Positions 33,019 through 35,993 of a DNA stretch of 35,993 nt are shown here, piece by piece (within the stretch, counting starts at the first letter, position 1; each line of letters begins with the position of its first letter). The notes under the pieces were generated by a model. That model made no database searches. It worked only from the letters and a program-made list of their open reading frames with translations, and was not told the origin of the DNA. Location of the stretch: contig JAQUTK010000035.1 in the NCBI GenBank assembly GCA_028709785.1, forward strand, positions 1 through 35,993. Direction: 5' to 3'. Source of the stretch: Bacteroidales bacterium. Its GTDB lineage: Bacteria > Bacteroidota > Bacteroidia > Bacteroidales > JAQUTK01. Position numbers and translations under genes: made by a program.

Positions 33019-34332
33019 ATGAAAAAAACAATCATAGCGGCTCTGTTACTTCTCTTTTGCTGTGTGACAGTGGATGCGCAGAGCAAGTATCAGCCTTCAT
33101 CAGTCAATCTGGCTGCAAGAAAAACGTTTGAGGACAACAAGTTTGGTGTCTTCATTCACTGGGGTTTATATAGCATGATGGCGGATGGTGAATGGAATAT
33201 GAACAACAAAAACCTGAATTACAGGGAATACAGCAAACTTTCTTCCGGGTTTTATCCTTCCAGGTTTGACGCTGCTGCCTGGGTGAGTGCCATCAAAGCT
33301 TCTGGAGCCAAATATATCTGCTTTACGACGCGTCACCACGAAGGTTTCTCGATGTTTGATACCAAATATTCGGATTATAACATCATCGATGCAACTCCTT
33401 TCAAACGGGATATCGTGAAGGAACTTGCAGATGAATGCCACAAGCAGGGGATTAAAATTCATTTTTACTATTCACATCTGGATTGGTACCGCGATGATTA
33501 TCCGATTGGAAGAACCGGTCGGGGTACGGGACGAACACTGAGACCAAACTGGCCTGCCTATTATCGGTTTATGAACAATCAGCTGACCGAACTGCTTACG
33601 AACTATGGGGAAGTGGGTGCCATCTGGTTTGATGGTTATTGGGATCAGGATCAGAATAAGGATTTTAACTGGGAACTTGAAAAACAATATGCTCTGATTC
33701 ACAGTTTGCAGCCGGGCTGTCTGGTTGCGAACAACCACCATGTATCTCCGTTCCCGGGAGAAGATATTCAACTCTTTGAGCGGGATCTCCCCGGAGAAAA
33801 TAACGCCGGACTCTCCGGACAGGAAATCAGTCATCTTCCTTTGGAAACTTGCGAGACGATGAACGGTTCATGGGGATATAATATGCGTGATACCAGCTAT
33901 AAATCGTGTAAGACACTCGTTCAGCTGTTGGTAAAAGCGGCCGGTAAAGGTGCTAATCTGCTGATGAATGTGGGACCGCAGCCCAACGGTGAAATTCCTG
34001 CTATTGCTTTGGAAAGATTGTCACAGATGGGTGAATGGATGGATACGTATGGTCCGACTATCTATGGCACCCGTGGGGGTATTATCAAACCGCAGGAATG
34101 GGGAGTAACGACTCAAAAGGAGAAGACATTATATGTGCATATCCTGTATCTGAATGGCAAAGAACTGTTTCTGCCTGTTACGGGTAATAAACTAAGAAAG
34201 GCTGTGGTATTCAAAGACCAGAAGAAGGTGAATGTCTATCAGGATGAGAAAGGGATAAAGCTTTTTCTGGGTGAAGTGCCGACAGATGATGATTATGTAA
34301 TCGAACTGACATTCGCAAAGATTCTGCAATAA
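33019..34332 (+). CDS. Alpha-L-fucosidase, GH29, secreted
   Basis: The 437-residue protein has a signal peptide (MKKTIIAALLLLFCC, cleavage probably after VDA before QS), so it is probably periplasmic. The GH29 barrel begins with FGVFIHWGLYSMMADGEW. The nucleophile is Asp205 in AIWFDGYWD. The KGANLLMNVGPQPNGEIP motif is present. A short C-terminal beta-sandwich ends the protein, and there is no extra carbohydrate-binding domain, so it is of ordinary length. It removes alpha-linked fucose; whether it acts on core 1,6-fucose or on Lewis-type 1,3/1,4-fucose is not decided by sequence. It is the last enzyme of the N-glycan set, convergent with a nitroreductase across a perfect hairpin. Confidence 0.94.
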   Translation: MKKTIIAALLLLFCCVTVDAQSKYQPSSVNLAARKTFEDNKFGVFIHWGLYSMMADGEWNMNNKNLNYREYSKLSSGFYPSRFDAAAWVSAIKASGAKYICFTTRHHEGFSMFDTKYSDYNIIDATPFKRDIVKELADECHKQGIKIHFYYSHLDWYRDDYPIGRTGRGTGRTLRPNWPAYYRFMNNQLTELLTNYGEVGAIWFDGYWDQDQNKDFNWELEKQYALIHSLQPGCLVANNHHVSPFPGEDIQLFERDLPGENNAGLSGQEISHLPLETCETMNGSWGYNMRDTSYKSCKTLVQLLVKAAGKGANLLMNVGPQPNGEIPAIALERLSQMGEWMDTYGPTIYGTRGGIIKPQEWGVTTQKEKTLYVHILYLNGKELFLPVTGNKLRKAVVFKDQKKVNVYQDEKGIKLFLGEVPTDDDYVIELTFAKILQ

Positions 34333-34368
34333 GAGGGGAGGAGCCTTTGGTGTTTCTCTCAGACTAAG

Positions 34369-34422
34369 GAAACAAAGAACGTCCTTGTGGTACCGGTGGT
34401 ACGCAAGGACGTTCTTTGTTTC
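34369..34422. terminator. Long perfect hairpin between GH29 and the nitroreductase gene
   Basis: A perfect 19-bp stem (34369-34387 with 34404-34422) encloses a second 5-bp stem GTACC/GGTAC with the loop GGT. It lies between convergent stop codons and works as a bidirectional terminator, although no pure T-tract follows on either strand. Confidence 0.8.
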
Positions 34423-34427
34423 GTTCT

Positions 34428-35027
34428 TTACTTGAATATCTTCACGCGATCTTCAATTGGCTGGAATGTTTTCTCTCCTGCATCGGCAACCGGAGTTCCA
34501 AATGGCATCTCTGCAATCAGTGTCCAGCTGGCGGGGAGGTTCCATGTTTTGCGGACTTCCTCATCAATCAAAGGATTGTAATGCTGAAGTGTTGCGCCTA
34601 GTCCTGCCTCTTCCAACAGGTTCCATACGGCAAACTGATGCATGGCTGAGGTGTGCTGTGACCAGACAGGGAAGTTATTTGCATACAATGGAAAGTCTTT
34701 TTGCAAAGATTCCACGACTGTCTGATCTTCAAAATAGAGGACAGTGCCGTATCCGGCTGCAAAGCAACTGTCTATCTTCTGCTCTGTTGCAGCAAAAGCT
34801 TCCTTCGGAACGATCTTTCGCAAGGCATCTTTTGTGATGTCCCAAAACTTTTTGTGATTGTCGCCGAGTAACAATACCAGGCGCGTTGATTGTGAGTTGA
34901 ATGCGGAAGGAACGTGTGTGGCTGCAAATTTTATTAAACCTTCCAACTCTGTGTCAGAGATCGGCGATTGATTGCTTATCGCATATATGGATCTCCGTTT
35001 TTCTATGCTTTCTTTTAGACTCTTCAT
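34428..35027 (-). CDS. Nitroreductase family protein
   Basis: The 199-residue flavoprotein has the nitroreductase fold: MKSLKESIEKRRSIYAIS at the start (R-R-S FMN-binding motif), VPSAFNSQSTRLVLL, the long helix MHQFAVWNLLEEAGLGATLQHY, and the P-F-G motif in IAEMPFGTP. This size and these motifs resemble the short FMN-dependent subgroup that includes Frm2/Hbn1-like proteins with fatty-acid or redox roles. The electron acceptor is unknown. It has its own promoter on the minus strand. The region upstream of it contains the palindromic array at 35195. Confidence 0.87.
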   Translation of the reverse strand: MKSLKESIEKRRSIYAISNQSPISDTELEGLIKFAATHVPSAFNSQSTRLVLLLGDNHKKFWDITKDALRKIVPKEAFAATEQKIDSCFAAGYGTVLYFEDQTVVESLQKDFPLYANNFPVWSQHTSAMHQFAVWNLLEEAGLGATLQHYNPLIDEEVRKTWNLPASWTLIAEMPFGTPVADAGEKTFQPIEDRVKIFK

Positions 35028-35052
35028 TCTTGTTGTTATTTAGGGGTTTTCG

Positions 35053-35060
35053 CAAATATA
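35053..35060 (-). promoter_or_regulatory. -7 box for the nitroreductase gene
   Basis: On the minus strand the octamer is TATATTTG, fitting TAnnTTTG, 26 bp before the start codon. No -33 box is clear. Confidence 0.55.
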
Positions 35061-35161
35061 CGAAATGATGGATCTATTTGAAAGAATAGGTGCTGCTTTT
35101 TTAATAAAGGATGATATTCCCTCTGTAGTTTATGCATGAACTCCCGTCAGTTTGGTCTTTC

Positions 35162-35192
35162 TTATCTCAATCCTAATCTCTTTTATCTCAAT
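35162..35192. repeat. Direct repeat TTATCTCAAT, 21 bp apart
   Basis: TTATCTCAAT occurs at 35162-35171 and 35183-35192, with a partial copy TAATCTC at 35174-35180 between them. The outer copies are spaced exactly 21 bp, two turns of the helix. The repeat stands 2 bp before the palindromic array at 35195. Confidence 0.6.
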
Positions 35193-35194
35193 AG

Positions 35195-35292
35195 TTAGTG
35201 AGGCTGTCATCTGACAACCCGTAAGCTGCCAGATGACAGCCCACAAGCTGCCAGCTGACAACTTAAAAGCTGTCAACTGACAGCTTCACTAA
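35195..35292. repeat. Tandem 22-bp palindromic array, overall palindromic (array B)
   Basis: Four units start at 35203, 35225, 35247 and 35269, the first three exactly 22 bp. Each is of the form GCTGYCA-N2-TGACARC and so has its own dyad. The array is closed by TTAGTGA (35195-35201) and its reverse complement TCACTAA (35286-35292), and folds as one large imperfect palindrome about 35243/35244. By hand, 35 of 49 mirrored positions match and 11 of the 14 differences are transitions. Ten of those 11 give G-U pairs in a minus-strand RNA but only one does in a plus-strand RNA. A minus-strand transcript could therefore form a nearly continuous hairpin (45 of 49 pairs). Nothing I know matches it. 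Confidence 0.88.
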
Positions 35293-35332
35293 TTCTCCTG
35301 AAACAATCAGTTATGTTTCCCTATGGTATTCC

Positions 35333-35554
35333 TTAGTGCACCCTTTTCGGATGGCTGTCTTTGCAGATGCCATCCGTTCGCCTTGCCTTTTCGTATTTCT
35401 TTTTTTTCAGGTGATACTCTTTCATACACCCCTTCCAATCGACTTCCTTAGCAGGTTTCATCCGTTCATATACCCATCGAGAACCACACCCTCTGCAGAT
35501 TGAAGCAGACTTTTCTCTCATAGTAATCTCTTTTTTCGCAGATCTCTCCTCCAA
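35333..35554 (-). CDS. Small unrecognised basic protein with a possible zinc-binding pattern (uncertain gene)
   Basis: The 73-residue frame has Cys20-x2-Cys23, Cys43, His48, Cys64 and His68, and a lysine-rich middle (YHLKKKKYEKARR). A second start at residue 12 (35521) is possible. I do not recognise it. In its favour are the paired cysteines and a plausible codon pattern. Also, the palindromic array ends 40 bp beyond its stop and would fold best as RNA in this same direction. Against it are the lack of a clear promoter and of a known relative. It stands in a long gap between a nitroreductase gene and probable rRNA promoters. Confidence 0.38.
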   Translation of the reverse strand: MEERSAKKEITMREKSASICRGCGSRWVYERMKPAKEVDWKGCMKEYHLKKKKYEKARRTDGICKDSHPKRVH

Positions 35555-35674
35555 TTTCCCGCAAATCTTCCGCAGTAGCTATCAGGAAGTGCACTCCGCT
35601 TTCCCTTGCATTAAGCATGCCAATTGCCCTCCGAAGCGACTCTTTCTTCGGTTTTCCGAAAAAACTTTCACCGG

Positions 35675-35744
35675 TTTATTTGCAAGTTTTCAGCTGTTTA
35701 GATCCAAAGTGTCTAAAACCCCTAAAAAGAAAGTTGCAAATAAA
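35675..35744. repeat. Inverted repeat upstream of the first rRNA-type promoter
   Basis: TTTATTTGCAA (35675-35685) and TTGCAAATAAA (35734-35744) are perfect 11-bp inverted copies 48 nt apart. The right copy directly abuts the -33 box at 35745, so it may be a regulator site or contribute to an upstream promoter element. Confidence 0.6.
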
Positions 35745-35776
35745 TTTGGAGCGTATTGTAAAAGGGAGTACTTTTG
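35745..35776 (+). promoter_or_regulatory. Promoter P1, probably of a downstream rRNA operon
   Basis: TTTG (35745-35748), 20 nt, then TACTTTTG (35769-35776): a full Bacteroidota promoter. No gene follows within the window, so it reads toward the right edge. Confidence 0.75.
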
Positions 35777-35842
35777 CACTCGCTTTTAAGGACAGCGGTC
35801 CGGTACAGAAAAGCAGTCATGATTGATATCTGCCATTGAGAG

Positions 35843-35857
35843 GGCGTAACGCCTTTT
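35843..35857 (+). other. Small GC-rich hairpin with T4 in the leader between the two promoters
   Basis: GGCG-TAA-CGCC followed by TTTT. It could be a weak attenuator of P1 transcripts or an rRNA leader structure; too short to decide. Confidence 0.35.
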
Positions 35858-35896
35858 CCTGTTGGCAAAAAAGATTTCAAAAAAAGCTGCAAGTAT

Positions 35897-35927
35897 TTTG
35901 TCAGGAATAAAAAAGGTATTACCTTTG
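35897..35927 (+). promoter_or_regulatory. Promoter P2, probably of a downstream rRNA operon
   Basis: TTTG (35897-35900), exactly 19 nt, then TACCTTTG (35920-35927): an ideal match to the phylum consensus. With P1 it forms a tandem pair, as is common for rRNA operons. Confidence 0.8.
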
Positions 35928-35969
35928 CCGTCCGATTCCCTTGTGGGAATTTGGTTTTAGCGACCATTC

Positions 35970-35978
35970 GATCTTTGA
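35970..35978 (+). promoter_or_regulatory. boxA-like antitermination site of an rRNA leader
   Basis: GATCTTTGA at 35970-35978 resembles the boxA sequence (GCTCTTTGA-like) that precedes 16S rRNA genes, including those I recall from Bacteroides leaders. It stands about 45 bp after the P2 box, at the right edge of the window. This is an inference; no rRNA bases are visible. Confidence 0.55.
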
Positions 35979-35993
35979 ATAAATTATAAACAA

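Noticed and set aside
21369..34332. Classic polysaccharide utilization locus
   Set aside because: No SusC-like TonB receptor, SusD lipoprotein, hybrid two-component sensor or anti-sigma/ECF pair is present.
35195..35292. CRISPR array
   Set aside because: Units are directly adjacent with no unique spacers, each unit is palindromic, and no cas genes are present.
35195..35292. Insertion sequence remnant or MITE
   Set aside because: There is no transposase and I see no target-site duplication beside TTAGTGA/TCACTAA. The internal tandem units are not typical of a MITE, although a small hairpin element cannot be fully excluded.

Overview
The window looks like chromosomal DNA from a member of the Bacteroidales (Bacteroidota). 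The closest genus cannot be fixed from sequence alone; Bacteroides, Parabacteroides and related genera all fit. The signs are promoters with the Bacteroidota -7 box TAnnTTTG (sometimes with a TTTG -33 box 19-20 bp upstream), almost no Shine-Dalgarno sequences, a DUF4295 protein beside L33, the long PPi-dependent phosphofructokinase, and a dense set of secreted glycoside hydrolases with lipoprotein signals.

Layout. Positions 1-5150 hold a GYF_2/CD225-type membrane protein (-), an MFS transporter (+), and a compact operon of a SpoIID-domain protein, an AmpG-like permease and a CYTH protein that suggests peptidoglycan turnover or recycling. Positions 5155-7709 (-) hold an SGNH hydrolase and PPi-phosphofructokinase. 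Positions 7811-12201 (+) hold cinA, rpmB, rpmG, DUF4295, ftsY and rimO. Positions 12309-17176 (-) form a run dnaB-radA-FAD oxidoreductase-MmcQ/YjbR protein, read from right to left. Positions 17259-20821 (+) hold ispE and a four-subunit 2-oxoacid:ferredoxin oxidoreductase operon (delta, alpha, beta, gamma), closed by a strong terminator.

Positions 21369-34332 (+) are accessory. Two tandem paralogous beta-propeller-like lipoproteins come first. They are followed by a GH2 beta-mannosidase, two GH20 beta-hexosaminidases, a GH92 alpha-mannosidase and a GH29 alpha-fucosidase. These activities together match the trimming of host N-glycans (fucose, GlcNAc, alpha-mannose, core beta-mannose). No SusC/SusD pair and no regulator gene is present. 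A convergent nitroreductase (-) follows. The last kilobase holds one doubtful small gene and then two well-formed promoters and a boxA-like site, which suggests that an rRNA operon starts just beyond the window.

The most unusual structures are two intergenic palindromic arrays, at 21012-21105 and 35195-35292. Their sequences are unrelated but their architecture is the same: four units of 21 or 22 bp, each unit with its own dyad, and the entire array forming one larger imperfect palindrome closed by inverted ends. In the second array, 10 of 11 transition differences between the two halves keep G-U pairing only in a minus-strand transcript, which hints at an RNA role. I do not recognise either array as a described element.
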